Of a stretch of 64,000 bases of DNA, positions 52,537 to 61,902 are shown piece by piece; within the stretch, counting starts at the first letter, position 1; every line of letters begins with the position of its first letter. The stretch spans positions 1-64,000 of the forward strand of contig CAYTVB010000005.1 of the NCBI GenBank assembly GCA_964441735.1, in the 5' to 3' direction. This DNA is from JASMTM01 sp964441735. Its GTDB lineage: Bacteria; Thermotogota; Thermotogae; Petrotogales; Kosmotogaceae. A model generated the notes under the pieces. The model ran no database searches, was not told the DNA's origin, and saw only the letters and a program-made list of their open reading frames with translations. Made by a program: the position numbers and the translations under genes.

Positions 52537-53430
52537 TTGTCTAGGAATTATAAGGATACCCACCGGAGCGTTATGGTTCACGAAGCGCTTAATTTTCTTA
52601 TTGTAAATAGTAAAGGAAAGTATGTTGACTGTACCGTTGGAGAAGGTGGGCATTTAGAAATTTTAGCTAATGAGCTTGGCAATGACTCAAGATTAATTGG
52701 TCTGGACATTGACATTGAAGTGTTACAAATAGCCAAAGAGAAACTCGAGGAATTTAGGGGATTTGTTGAGTTATTCAATGCTTCTTACGTTGATTTTGAC
52801 CTGGTTCTTGATTCTTTGAAAATCGAAAAAGTAGACGGTTTCCTTTTTGATCTTGGGGTTTCCACTTTTCAGTTGAAAGCGCAAGGAAGAGGTTTTAGTT
52901 ATGAAAAGGATGAACCTCTTGATATGAGAATGGATCCCGGTTCAGAATTTACAGCGAAGGATGTTGTCAATAGCTATTCCGAGCCTGAATTATCGAAAAT
53001 AATATTTGAATACGGGCAGGAAAAGCGATTTGCAAGACGGATAGCCAGATCGATTATCAAGCGGAGGCCACTTTATACGACTTTGGATCTGGTAGAGGCG
53101 ATAAAGAAAGCATTACCACCAAAATTTCGTTATGGAAGAAGACACTTTGCAACAAAAACATTTCAGGCTATAAGAATAGAAGTAAACCAGGAACTTAAGA
53201 ACATTGAAAAAACTCTGTACAAGATTCCCCATTATTTGAAACCCGGTGGTCGGGTTGTTGTAATTTCTTTTCATTCGTTGGAAGATGGTGTTGTAAAAAG
53301 AACATTCAGGGATCTTCAGGGGGGAGAACTGAATGTTCTAACGAAAAAACCCTTGACTCCATCGGAAAACGAAGTAGAGCAAAACCCTCGGGCAAGAAGT
53401 GCAAAACTGAGGGCAGCGGAGCGGATTTGA
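52537..53430 (+). CDS. rsmH: 16S rRNA (cytosine1402-N4)-methyltransferase
   Basis: AdoMet-dependent enzyme (MraW) methylating C1402 in the ribosomal P site, and the usual first gene of division clusters. The 297 aa begin SRNYKDTHRSVMVHEAL; the AdoMet site is DCTVGEGGH and LIGLDID; FLFDLGVSTFQL, FATKTFQAIRIEVNQEL and SFHSLEDGVVKR follow. The start is TTG 52537, 6 nt after GGAGTG. It leads the FtsL-like and PBP genes, as in a shortened dcw cluster. Confidence 0.95.
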   Translation: MSRNYKDTHRSVMVHEALNFLIVNSKGKYVDCTVGEGGHLEILANELGNDSRLIGLDIDIEVLQIAKEKLEEFRGFVELFNASYVDFDLVLDSLKIEKVDGFLFDLGVSTFQLKAQGRGFSYEKDEPLDMRMDPGSEFTAKDVVNSYSEPELSKIIFEYGQEKRFARRIARSIIKRRPLYTTLDLVEAIKKALPPKFRYGRRHFATKTFQAIRIEVNQELKNIEKTLYKIPHYLKPGGRVVVISFHSLEDGVVKRTFRDLQGGELNVLTKKPLTPSENEVEQNPRARSAKLRAAERI

Positions 53431-53445
53431 AGGGAGGAACATCTC

Positions 53446-53736
53446 GTGCAAGTTATCACAGCGAAGCGGAGAAAATCGCAGGCAGTATCGCGCGAGTACG
53501 TTCATGCTCGTGCAGGAACCTGGAGCTTTATAACGGCTTTACAGGTTATTATTATTTTTCTTTCTATTGCAGTCTCCATTGTGTTACCACTTCATTTTGG
53601 GAATGAAACTGATAAAATTGCATCGAAAGCGAGAGAAACAAGAGAAGGTATAGTCCAGATGAAAACGCGGATTGATAGTTTAACGCGTGAAATTGCTTAT
53701 CTGGAGACTGTTGTTGGTTCTGAGTTGGACAACTGA
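53446..53736 (+). CDS. FtsL-like division protein
   Basis: A 96-aa bitopic protein: a basic cytoplasmic N-terminus (about 27 aa), one membrane helix (FITALQVIIIFLSIAVSIVLPL) and a periplasmic coiled coil (ETDKIASKARETREGIVQMKTRIDSL region). Sequence identity to FtsL is always low; size, topology and the position between rsmH and a division PBP are the evidence. The start is GTG 53446, 8 nt after GGGAGG. It would bind the FtsB/FtsI-type proteins of the divisome. Confidence 0.75.
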   Translation: MQVITAKRRKSQAVSREYVHARAGTWSFITALQVIIIFLSIAVSIVLPLHFGNETDKIASKARETREGIVQMKTRIDSLTREIAYLETVVGSELDN

Positions 53737-53763
53737 ATATTTACAACGTGAGGTGTTGGCAAT

Positions 53764-55575
53764 ATAAACAAACTCTCAAGTAGAGTATCGATACTATATG
53801 TACTGGTCATATTGGTAACCGCTGTTCTTGGCGGAAGAGTGCTGTATTTATCAGTATTTACTGAGTATGAAATACCGGTAACGGTTAGGGTTAATAGAGT
53901 ACCTGCATTACGTGGAACTATCTTTGATAGGAATGGTGAAGTGCTTGCCAATGATGTCTTAGAATATCAGGCATGGTTGGATGTAAACTTCCTGAAACGT
54001 ACTGTAGTTGATAATGAGTTAGAAAATATTATCGATACTATAAGTCGAAATTTTAACGAAAGCACCGATGAACTTCATCAAAAGCTGAATAGTAACAGCT
54101 TTTTACTTCTTGGTAGCTACGAAAACATGGAAAGTCTTTCAAAGAAATTGTCACCGAACATAAGAAAGTTTGTTTCCATTGAGATGTCAACAAAAAGATT
54201 GTCTTATAGTGGTTATGGTGTTGAAAAAATAATTGGCTCATATAAAAAAGGGCAAAAGCCAACACAGGGTATAGAAGCGAGTTACAATGATCTACTTACT
54301 GGAAAGAAAGATGGAACTATAAAAAGAACATTAACACAAACAGTGGAAATGCCACCAGAAAACGGTAGTGATGTCTATCTATCTATCGATCTCGATATTC
54401 AAAAAATGATTTATGAAGAAGTTGATAAGGCAGTTAAGAGAAACAATGCGGACGGTGGCTTAGCCCTTTTAATGGAAAGTAATTCAGGTAAGATTGTGGC
54501 TTATGCAAATACTTTTCCCTGGGATACTGGATTGATGGGAATAGTAGAACCTGGTTCCACTATTAAACCGGTAATATATGGAATCGCTTTAAAAACGCAC
54601 TCGATTACACCTGAAACAACATTTACATGTGGTGGTTCTATAAAGCCAGTAGAAAATCTTGATATTATTATTAGAGATACTGAGGGTTTAAAACATGGCG
54701 TTGAAACATTCCATGATGCTATAAGGAATTCGTGCAACGTAGCAACAGTACAGGTAATTCAACATATTATTGATAATATCGGAAAAACTGCCTTTTATAA
54801 TCAGTTACTAACCATGGGTTTTGGAAGAAAAACCGGAGTAGACCTACCTGGTGAAACACCTGGAATATTGGTAGAACCGCTATACTGGTCGTTGATTTCA
54901 CCCTACCAATTTGGAATTGGTCAGGGTGTCGGTGTAAATATCTTTCAATTAATAAGAGCTTTAAATGTTTATCCTTCAAGAGGAAGATTGGTGGAACCAA
55001 CCTTTGTAAATGCAGTTTCCGGTGAACGCGAGATCAAACAAATGGAACCTGAGATTGAAAGAACAGCAATTCCTCGAGACATTGTTGAAAGGATGAAGCC
55101 TGTTCTTGAGTCCGTTGTTGCAAGCGGCACTGGAACTCGCGCACAGGTGGAAGGAATAAGAATCGGTGGTAAAACTGGTACCGCACAAAAAGCAGTTGGT
55201 GGAAGTTATAGCGATGAGGATTACTACTCATTGTTCTGGGGTTTCTTCCCTCTGGAAGAACCTAAGTATTCTTTGGTTGTTTTTATTGATAATCCTCGTG
55301 GAGAAGAATATTATGGGGGTAGTGTGGCTGCCCCGGTATTTGCTAAAATAGTGGAAAATTTAATGTTTAAGCCGGTAAAGGAGCCAGCGACACTGGATGT
55401 TTATGAATGGAAATTGCCAGATCTAACTGATTACACAATACATGATGTTCTTGAAGTAGCCAAAATGTATAATATTAATGATGTTAGAATAATGGGAACG
55501 GGGAGGGTAGTAAAACAAAAACCTGAACCGGGTTCCGAACCAGCTGAAACTCTTTTTGTCTGGTTAGAAGAATAA
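53764..55575 (+). CDS. Division-type penicillin-binding protein with PASTA tail (AUA start)
   Basis: Class B transpeptidase of the FtsI/SpoVD type for septal peptidoglycan. A membrane anchor (about residues 8-27) is followed by the dimerisation domain from RGTIFDRNG. The transpeptidase domain carries Ser265-x-x-Lys268 (EPGSTIKP), SCN (323-325) and KTG (470-472). A C-terminal PASTA-like unit starts near LPDLTDYTIHDVLEVAK. The frame is open from 53752, yet the first ATG/GTG/TTG (TTG 53812) falls in the middle of the anchor. ATA 53764 has GAGGTG exactly 8 nt upstream and restores KLSSRVSILY, so an AUA start is the best reading. 603 aa. Confidence 0.9.
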   Translation: MNKLSSRVSILYVLVILVTAVLGGRVLYLSVFTEYEIPVTVRVNRVPALRGTIFDRNGEVLANDVLEYQAWLDVNFLKRTVVDNELENIIDTISRNFNESTDELHQKLNSNSFLLLGSYENMESLSKKLSPNIRKFVSIEMSTKRLSYSGYGVEKIIGSYKKGQKPTQGIEASYNDLLTGKKDGTIKRTLTQTVEMPPENGSDVYLSIDLDIQKMIYEEVDKAVKRNNADGGLALLMESNSGKIVAYANTFPWDTGLMGIVEPGSTIKPVIYGIALKTHSITPETTFTCGGSIKPVENLDIIIRDTEGLKHGVETFHDAIRNSCNVATVQVIQHIIDNIGKTAFYNQLLTMGFGRKTGVDLPGETPGILVEPLYWSLISPYQFGIGQGVGVNIFQLIRALNVYPSRGRLVEPTFVNAVSGEREIKQMEPEIERTAIPRDIVERMKPVLESVVASGTGTRAQVEGIRIGGKTGTAQKAVGGSYSDEDYYSLFWGFFPLEEPKYSLVVFIDNPRGEEYYGGSVAAPVFAKIVENLMFKPVKEPATLDVYEWKLPDLTDYTIHDVLEVAKMYNINDVRIMGTGRVVKQKPEPGSEPAETLFVWLEE

Positions 55576-55592
55576 CAAGGAGAAGTGTTGCT

Positions 55593-56522
55593 TTGATTTA
55601 TTGTTTACTAGGAGACAGTCTGGTATTAAAAAAAATATATGTGAACAGTGTTAGAGCGAATTTTATAAGTGTGCTTCCAGAAGACAGTGAAAAAATATCA
55701 AAGCTAAGAAACATACTTGGCAGTAATAATATGTTTAGTGAATCAAATGCGATTTACCTAAGACAATTAGATAAATGGAAAAAAGAAGAAATCCAGGAAC
55801 TTAAGGACTTTTTGAAAAGCACTGTTTTGCCTGAAAACACAGATTTGTTTATTGACTGGGACTTAAAATTAAAAGAATGCAAAAAAAAGACATTCAAATT
55901 ACCCCCGCCCTGGAAGAAAGAGCAATGGTTAAATCACATCAAAAAACTTTCTAATGCTCTTGGTGTTGAAATCACTGGTAAAACATGTGAAAAAATTTTT
56001 GAAACCATTGGGACAAATGAGCAGTTAATTTATACTGAACTGAAAAAGCTTGAGGTGTTGGAACGAAAGATAACTGAGAAAGATATTGAAATATACTCAT
56101 ATGTTTTTAAAGAAAAAAATTATAATGAATTCGCATACAATTTATTAAGAGGAAAGATAGAAAAAATTCCTTTTGAGTTGATTAACGAAAGAAATACATT
56201 TCCCATCATAGTTGCTATTCTTTCTCGTACAGTTACAACCCTTGGTCGTATGAAAACTTTATTATCTATGGAAAGAAATCCTGACTGGAAAACAATAGCC
56301 AAGCTGGCAAAGGAATTAGATTGTAAAACCATCATAATTGCAAATGTCGTTGGTTTTCAATTTTCTGGAGATGATGAAAAACAACCAAATTTGCACGAAA
56401 AATATTCTTTAAAAGACCTACAAAGTTTGCTCCTTTATCTTCAATCGCTTGATGAGTCATTTAAAGAAGGACGAGTTAGCGAATTCGTTGCCTTTACCAA
56501 TTTAATTGAGTACTGTTCTTAA
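55593..56522 (+). CDS. holA: DNA polymerase III delta subunit-like (HolA)
   Basis: Clamp-loader delta subunit that opens the sliding clamp. The 309 aa have the fold order of HolA: an N-terminal AAA-like domain with degenerate Walker A (YCLLGDSLVLKKIY), WKKEEIQELKDFL, then TNEQLIYTELKKLEVLERKITEKDI and the C-terminal helical collar (ILSRTVTTLGRMKTLLS). The start is TTG 55593 with AAGGAG upstream. The similarity is modest, as is normal for this family, and the place after a dcw fragment is not diagnostic. Confidence 0.8.
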   Translation: MIYCLLGDSLVLKKIYVNSVRANFISVLPEDSEKISKLRNILGSNNMFSESNAIYLRQLDKWKKEEIQELKDFLKSTVLPENTDLFIDWDLKLKECKKKTFKLPPPWKKEQWLNHIKKLSNALGVEITGKTCEKIFETIGTNEQLIYTELKKLEVLERKITEKDIEIYSYVFKEKNYNEFAYNLLRGKIEKIPFELINERNTFPIIVAILSRTVTTLGRMKTLLSMERNPDWKTIAKLAKELDCKTIIIANVVGFQFSGDDEKQPNLHEKYSLKDLQSLLLYLQSLDESFKEGRVSEFVAFTNLIEYCS

Positions 56523-56575
56523 AGTAAAGATTATGTAAATTTAGCCAACCTTTACTAAATAGATGTGACTATGGA

Positions 56576-56604
56576 TTGACAGGTTAAAGAGTCCGTTGTA
56601 GAAT
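56576..56604 (+). promoter_or_regulatory. Promoter for the str operon
   Basis: TTGACA (56576-56581), 17-nt spacer, TAGAAT (56599-56604). The start near 56611 gives a leader of about 35 nt, with AAAGGAGGCGG before the rpsL ATG. Strong, as expected for ribosomal genes. Confidence 0.82.
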
Positions 56605-56645
56605 GAGTCTTGGCATATCTTTGAAAGGAGGCGGAACAAAACCGC

Positions 56646-57020
56646 ATGCCTACAATAAATCAGTTAATAAAACAAGGTAGAAAGAAAGTTACCAAAAAGT
56701 CTAAGTCACCTGCACTGGAAAATAATCCCCAGAAAAGGGGTGTTTGTGTAAGGGTCTCTACAATGACCCCGAAAAAGCCTAACTCTGCATTGAGAAAAAT
56801 TGCGAGAGTTAGACTGTCTAATGGTACTGAAGTAACTGCGTACATTCCAGGAGAAGGTCACAATCTTCAGGAACATTCTGTGGTACTTGTTCGTGGAGGA
56901 AGAGTTAGAGATTTACCTGGAGTACGTTATAAGGTAATCAGAGGGGTCCTTGATGCAGAAGGAGTTGCCGATAGAAAACAATCCCGAAGTAGATACGGGA
57001 CAAAGAGAACTAAGAAATAA
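56646..57020 (+). CDS. rpsL: 30S ribosomal protein S12
   Basis: Decoding-centre protein of the small subunit. The 124 aa include PTINQLIKQGR, KSPALENNPQKRGVC, the streptomycin-region loop TPKKPNSALRKIARVRL (the Lys whose change gives resistance is wild type) and GVRYKVIRGVLDAEGV. First gene of the str operon. No sign of an N-terminal extension. Confidence 0.98.
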   Translation: MPTINQLIKQGRKKVTKKSKSPALENNPQKRGVCVRVSTMTPKKPNSALRKIARVRLSNGTEVTAYIPGEGHNLQEHSVVLVRGGRVRDLPGVRYKVIRGVLDAEGVADRKQSRSRYGTKRTKK

Positions 57021-57035
57021 GGAGGTTAACCCTCA

Positions 57036-57503
57036 GTGAGAAGAAGAAGAGCGGAAAAAAGAAAAATTTCACCTGATCCAGTATATAACGATTTTTATAT
57101 TGGCAAACTAATAAATCGTTTAATGGTTGATGGGAAAAAAGCCAGGGCCAAAACAATTGTATATAATGCAATAGATGGACTGGCTGAAAAAACAGGAAAA
57201 CCACCAATGGAAGCGTTCAGACAGGCTCTTGAAAATGTGAAACCATTACTCGAAGTACGACCTAGAAGAGTTGGAGGGGCGACCTATCAAATACCCTTTG
57301 AGGTACCTGAAGAGAGAGCACTTTCACTCGCTCTAAGATGGATATTGAATGCAAGTAGAAACAAAAAAGGCAGGCCTATGAGTGAAAGACTAATGATGGA
57401 ACTTGTGGACGCTTACAATGGAAGCGGAACTGCTTTCAAGAGAAAAGAAGAAGTGCACAGAATGGCAGAAGCTGGAAAAGCATATTCACACTTTAGATGG
57501 TAA
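57036..57503 (+). CDS. rpsG: 30S ribosomal protein S7
   Basis: Primary 16S rRNA-binding protein of the 30S head. The 155 aa show MRRRRAEKRKI, LINRLMVDGKKARAKTIVY, RRVGGATYQIPFEV and the C-terminal HRMAEAGKAYSHFRW. The start is GTG 57036 after GGAGGT with a 9-nt spacer. It lies 15 nt after rpsL; in E. coli S7 represses translation of this operon. Confidence 0.98.
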   Translation: MRRRRAEKRKISPDPVYNDFYIGKLINRLMVDGKKARAKTIVYNAIDGLAEKTGKPPMEAFRQALENVKPLLEVRPRRVGGATYQIPFEVPEERALSLALRWILNASRNKKGRPMSERLMMELVDAYNGSGTAFKRKEEVHRMAEAGKAYSHFRW

Positions 57504-57535
57504 TTTTGTTCAGCAGGTAACAGGAGGAAGTTATT

Positions 57536-59599
57536 TTGAAGGAACGTTATACGAATCTTGATGAAGTAAGAAACATAGGAATAATGGCTCATATTGACGC
57601 TGGTAAAACAACTACAACCGAGCGTATGCTTTACTATACGGGAAGAAAATACAAGCTAGGAAATGTTGACGAAGGAACAGCTACCATGGATTGGATGGAC
57701 CAGGAAAAAGAAAGAGGAATTACCATAACCTCTGCTGCAACAACATGTTTCTGGAAAGATTTTCGTATTAATATTATTGATACGCCCGGGCACGTTGACT
57801 TTACCATAGAGGTCGAAAGATCACTCAGAGTGCTTGATGGAGCTATTGCAATCTTTGACGCACAGGCTGGTGTAGAACCACAGTCAGAAACAGTATGGCG
57901 TCAGGCAAGCAAGTACAATGTTCCACGTATAGCGTTCATGAATAAGATGGATAAGATCGGAGCCGATTTCCATGAAGCAGTAGAAAGTATGGTGAAGAAG
58001 CTGGAAACAAATCCTGTGCCTGTTCAGTTGCCCATAGGCGCTGAGTCTGATTTTGAAGGCGTAATAGATCTTGTAAGAATGAGAGCAATTAGATGGTACA
58101 GTGAAGATGGTATGGATTTTGGTTATGAAGAGATACCCGAAAAATTTCAAGATGAGGTAGAGGAACATAGAGAAAACCTGATTATGCATGTAGCAGAATT
58201 TGATGAAGAACTTATGGAAAAGTACATTGAAGGTGAAGAAATCACTAACGAGCAATTAGTTAAGGCACTAAGAAAAGGCACACTGGGTAATCACATAGTA
58301 CCCGTACTTTGTGGATCAGCTTTTAAGAATAGGGGAGTCCAACCATTACTGGATGCCGTGGTTGACTATTTACCATCGCCACTTGATACACCTCCGGTAA
58401 AAGGGAAAAACGCAGAAACAAAAGAAGAAGTTCTTGTGTATCCTGATATTGATGGGCCTTTTGTAGGACTTGCCTTTAAAATAATGGTTGACCCGTTCGT
58501 AGGAAAGGTGACCTTTGTAAGGGTGTATTCTGGATCATTGAGTAAAGGTTCTTATGTTTACAATGTTGTGAAAGACAAGAAGGAAAGAGTCTCAAGACTA
58601 CTTTTCTTACATGCTGATAAGCGTGAAGAAGTTGACTATGTAAGGGCTGGCGATATAGTCGCTATGGTTGGCTTAAAAGATACGATTACAGGAGAGACAA
58701 TAATCTCTGGAGAAAAGAAGATTCTTTTTGAAACGATGGAATTTCCAGAACCTGTAATTTCGATAGCGCTTGAAGCTGATTCTAAAGAAGATTTTGACAA
58801 ACTATCCAAGGGTCTGGTTGCTTTATCAGATGAGGACCCATCTTTACAGGCATATGTAGATCATGATACCGGAGACACAATACTTTCTGGAATGGGTGAG
58901 CTACATCTTGAAGTAGTGCTTGAACGTATAAAGAGAGAATTTAAATCAAAGTTCAGAACTGGTCATCCACAGGTTACCTATAAAGAGACAATAAGACAAT
59001 CTTCAAAAGCTGAAGAAAAATATGTAAGACAAACTGGTGGCCGCGGACAGTATGGACATGTAGAAATAAGAATTGAGCCTAGCGAAGAGGATTTTGTTTT
59101 TGAAGACAGATCACGAGGGGGCGTTGTACCCAAGGAATTTGTGCCATCGGTAGAGATAGGAATACGCGAAGCGATGCAAACAGGAGTTCTTGCAGGTTAC
59201 CCGATGGTGAATATAAAAGCAACCCTTCTTGATGGATCCTATCATGAAGTTGATTCGTCAGAAGTAGCGTTTAAAATAGCATCTTCCATTGCATTCAAAA
59301 AGGCTGTGAAAGCTGCCGATCCAGCGTTACTTGAACCCAAGATGTCCGTTAAAGTGACTACACCTGAAGATTATTTGGGGGACATAGTTGCTGATATGAA
59401 CTCGAGAAGAGCACGTATTGAAGGCTTTGAAAACAAAGGAAAATTAAGGATAATCAAGGCACTTATACCACTTTCTGAATTATTTGGATATGCTACAGTT
59501 GTAAGATCCCTGTCACAGGGTAGAGCAACGCATATGATCCAGTTTGCTCATTACGCTGAAGTGCCTGATAAAGTCGCAGAAAAGATCTTAGGATCTTAA
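57536..59599 (+). CDS. fusA: Elongation factor G
   Basis: Translocation GTPase. The 687 aa contain G1 AHIDAGKTTTTERML, the switch I stretch RGITITSAATT, G3 DTPGHVDFT, G4 NKMD, and domains II-V, including the domain IV loop RGQYGHVEIRIEP. The start is TTG 57536, 8 nt after GGAGG. No second, fusA2-like features are seen. Confidence 0.98.
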   Translation: MKERYTNLDEVRNIGIMAHIDAGKTTTTERMLYYTGRKYKLGNVDEGTATMDWMDQEKERGITITSAATTCFWKDFRINIIDTPGHVDFTIEVERSLRVLDGAIAIFDAQAGVEPQSETVWRQASKYNVPRIAFMNKMDKIGADFHEAVESMVKKLETNPVPVQLPIGAESDFEGVIDLVRMRAIRWYSEDGMDFGYEEIPEKFQDEVEEHRENLIMHVAEFDEELMEKYIEGEEITNEQLVKALRKGTLGNHIVPVLCGSAFKNRGVQPLLDAVVDYLPSPLDTPPVKGKNAETKEEVLVYPDIDGPFVGLAFKIMVDPFVGKVTFVRVYSGSLSKGSYVYNVVKDKKERVSRLLFLHADKREEVDYVRAGDIVAMVGLKDTITGETIISGEKKILFETMEFPEPVISIALEADSKEDFDKLSKGLVALSDEDPSLQAYVDHDTGDTILSGMGELHLEVVLERIKREFKSKFRTGHPQVTYKETIRQSSKAEEKYVRQTGGRGQYGHVEIRIEPSEEDFVFEDRSRGGVVPKEFVPSVEIGIREAMQTGVLAGYPMVNIKATLLDGSYHEVDSSEVAFKIASSIAFKKAVKAADPALLEPKMSVKVTTPEDYLGDIVADMNSRRARIEGFENKGKLRIIKALIPLSELFGYATVVRSLSQGRATHMIQFAHYAEVPDKVAEKILGS

Positions 59600-59633
59600 A
59601 ATACCCAACCACTAGGATAGAGGAGGGAGAAAA

Positions 59634-60833
59634 ATGGCTAAAGAGAAATTTGCAAGGACAAAACCACATTTGAACATTGGAACTATTGGTCATATTGACC
59701 ATGGTAAAACAACACTAACTGCAGCAATGACAAAAGCATTGCATTTCAAAGGAATGGCAGATTTTGCAGCCTTTGATTCAATTGACAAGGCACCAGAAGA
59801 GAAAACAAGAGGAATAACAATCAACGTAGCTCACATCGAATATCAGACTGATAACAGACATTATGCACATATTGATTGTCCGGGTCATGCTGACTATATT
59901 AAGAACATGATTACAGGTGCGGCCCAGATGGACGGAGCTATATTGGTTGTAGCAGCAACTGATGGTGTTATGCCTCAGACAAGAGAGCATGTTTTGCTTG
60001 CAAGACAGGTTAATGTTCCAGCTATGGTCGTTTATGTTAACAAAACAGATATGGTAGACGATGAAGAGCTTGTTGAATTAGTTGAGGAAGAAGTCAGAGA
60101 ACTTCTAACGAATTACGAGTTCCCAGGTGATGAAATTCCAATAATTAAAGGATCAGCTTTAAAGGCTCTAGATGCAGAAAACGAAGATGCTCCTGAAATG
60201 AAGAATATTTACGAATTACTTGATGCAATAGATAGCTACTTCCCTGAACCAGAGAGAGATACAAGCAAACCATTCCTTATGCCAATTGAGGATATTTTCT
60301 CAATTACAGGTAGAGGAACAGTTGTTACCGGAAGAATCGAAAGAGGCGTTGTTCACGTAGGAGATGAAATCGAAATTATTGGATTGTCTTACGAGACAAG
60401 AAAAACAGTTGTTACCGGAGTTGAGATGTTTAGAAAACTTCTCGATGAAGGTCAGGCTGGTGACAACGTAGGTTGTCTGCTCAGAGGAGTAGGTAAAGAA
60501 GAAGTTAAAAGAGGACAGGTACTTGCAAAACCTGGTTCAATAACTCCTCATAGACACTTTAAAGCGAATATTTACGTGTTGAAAAAAGAGGAAGGCGGAA
60601 GACATACGCCATTTACCAAGGGTTACAGACCTCAATTCTTTATGAAAACAGCAGATGTTACCGGTGAATTGAAGGATCTTCCTGAAGGAGTAGAAATGGT
60701 TATGCCTGGTGATAACGTTGTAATGGATGTAGAGCTCATTTACCCGGTAGCTGTAGAAAAAGGTATGAGATTTGCTGTTAGAGAAGGCGGAAGAACAGTT
60801 GGAGCCGGAGTAGTTAGTGACATTATTGAGTGA
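59634..60833 (+). CDS. tuf: Elongation factor Tu
   Basis: Carries aminoacyl-tRNA to the ribosome. The 399 aa include G1 GHIDHGKTTLTAA, switch I RGITINVAHIEY, G3 DCPGHADY, G4 NKTD (with T where most EF-Tu have NKCD or NKVD) and the domain II/III motif RGVGKEEVKRGQVLAKPG. GAGGGAGAAAA precedes ATG 59634. Only one tuf copy is visible in this window. Confidence 0.98.
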   Translation: MAKEKFARTKPHLNIGTIGHIDHGKTTLTAAMTKALHFKGMADFAAFDSIDKAPEEKTRGITINVAHIEYQTDNRHYAHIDCPGHADYIKNMITGAAQMDGAILVVAATDGVMPQTREHVLLARQVNVPAMVVYVNKTDMVDDEELVELVEEEVRELLTNYEFPGDEIPIIKGSALKALDAENEDAPEMKNIYELLDAIDSYFPEPERDTSKPFLMPIEDIFSITGRGTVVTGRIERGVVHVGDEIEIIGLSYETRKTVVTGVEMFRKLLDEGQAGDNVGCLLRGVGKEEVKRGQVLAKPGSITPHRHFKANIYVLKKEEGGRHTPFTKGYRPQFFMKTADVTGELKDLPEGVEMVMPGDNVVMDVELIYPVAVEKGMRFAVREGGRTVGAGVVSDIIE

Positions 60834-60851
60834 AGATAGAATTTATGGATC

Positions 60852-60884
60852 GGCGGGGGATCGATATAATTCCCCCTGCCTTTT
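60852..60884 (+). promoter_or_regulatory. GC-rich hairpin between tuf and rpsJ
   Basis: GGCGGGGGA (60852-60860) pairs with TCCCCCTGCC (60871-60880, one bulged T) around an AT loop and is followed by only four Ts. The loop contains TATAAT (60865-60870) without a convincing -35. It is a weak terminator, a processing site or a regulatory hairpin at the str/S10 boundary. Confidence 0.5.
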
Positions 60885-60905
60885 AAGAAGGAGGGAACCG
60901 AAGGC

Positions 60906-61214
60906 ATGGCCAAACAAAAAATCAGGATAAGACTTAAGGCTTATGACCATAGACTGCTTGACATGTCCGCCAAAAAGATAGTGGAAGCGGTTAAGATAAC
61001 AAATGCACATGTTTCAGGACCCGTTCCTTTACCGACAGAGAGAACGTTGTATACAGTTTTAAAATCTCCCCATAAGTACAAGGATTCACGGGAACAATTT
61101 GAGAAACTGGTGCATAAAAGACTTATTGAGATAGTTGATCCTACACCAAAAACAATTGATTCATTGATGAAAGTAGATCTACCCGCAGGGGTGGACGTTG
61201 AAATTAAACTTTGA
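60906..61214 (+). CDS. rpsJ: 30S ribosomal protein S10
   Basis: Small-subunit protein and NusE component of antitermination complexes. The 102 aa show KIRIRLKAYDHRLLDMSAKKIV, GPVPLPTERTLYTVLKSPHKYKDSREQFE and a C-terminal VDLPAGVDVEIKL. AAGGAGGG lies upstream of ATG 60906. First gene of the S10 set. Confidence 0.98.
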   Translation: MAKQKIRIRLKAYDHRLLDMSAKKIVEAVKITNAHVSGPVPLPTERTLYTVLKSPHKYKDSREQFEKLVHKRLIEIVDPTPKTIDSLMKVDLPAGVDVEIKL

Positions 61215-61239
61215 GAAGTAATTTATCGGAGGTGCACTA

Positions 61240-61869
61240 ATGAAAGGAATTGTTGGCAGAAAACTTGGAATGACCACAGTATATAAAGATGGAATATCAT
61301 TTGGTGCGACCATCATCAAAGCAGGTCCCTGTAAGGTCATTCAGAAGAAAACTGCCTCGAGCGGAGAGTACGATGCGATAAGAATAGGTTTTGAAGAACT
61401 TTCGGAAAATCGGGCAAAGAAGTTGTTGACAAAACCGCTTCTTAAGACATTCGAAGCGGCCAAAGTAAAACCACATAAAATAATAAAAGAAGTAAGAGTG
61501 AGTAATTCCGATGATTATAACGTCGGTGATGAAATTACCGTAAGTATTTTTTCAGATGGAGAAAAGGTTGACATTACTGGTAAAAGCAAAGGAAAAGGTT
61601 TTGCAGGTGTAATGAAACGATGGAATTTTAAAGGTGGAGAGGCAAGTCATGGTTCGAAATTCCATAGAGAGATGGGTTCAATTGGACAGCACACCGATCC
61701 AGCAAAGATCTGGAAAGGCAAAAAAATGCCAGGAAGATATGGAAATGAGAGAACCACGATGAAAAATCTCGAAGTACTAGCAGTAGATGAGGAAAATGGC
61801 CTTATAGCAGTTAATGGGTCAGTCCCGGGAGCGAGGGGTAGCCTTGTTATTATCAAAGGAAAGGAATAA
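61240..61869 (+). CDS. rplC: 50S ribosomal protein L3
   Basis: Early assembly protein near the peptidyl transferase centre. The 209 aa begin MKGIVGRKLGMTTVYKDG and include the long-loop region KGKGFAGVMKRWNFKGG, GSIGQHTDPAKIWKGKKMPG and VNGSVPGARGSLVII. GGAGGTG precedes ATG 61240 by about 6 nt. Confidence 0.98.
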   Translation: MKGIVGRKLGMTTVYKDGISFGATIIKAGPCKVIQKKTASSGEYDAIRIGFEELSENRAKKLLTKPLLKTFEAAKVKPHKIIKEVRVSNSDDYNVGDEITVSIFSDGEKVDITGKSKGKGFAGVMKRWNFKGGEASHGSKFHREMGSIGQHTDPAKIWKGKKMPGRYGNERTTMKNLEVLAVDEENGLIAVNGSVPGARGSLVIIKGKE

Positions 61870-61902
61870 CCCCGAAGTTGAAGTTTGGAAGGAGGAACAA
61901 TT

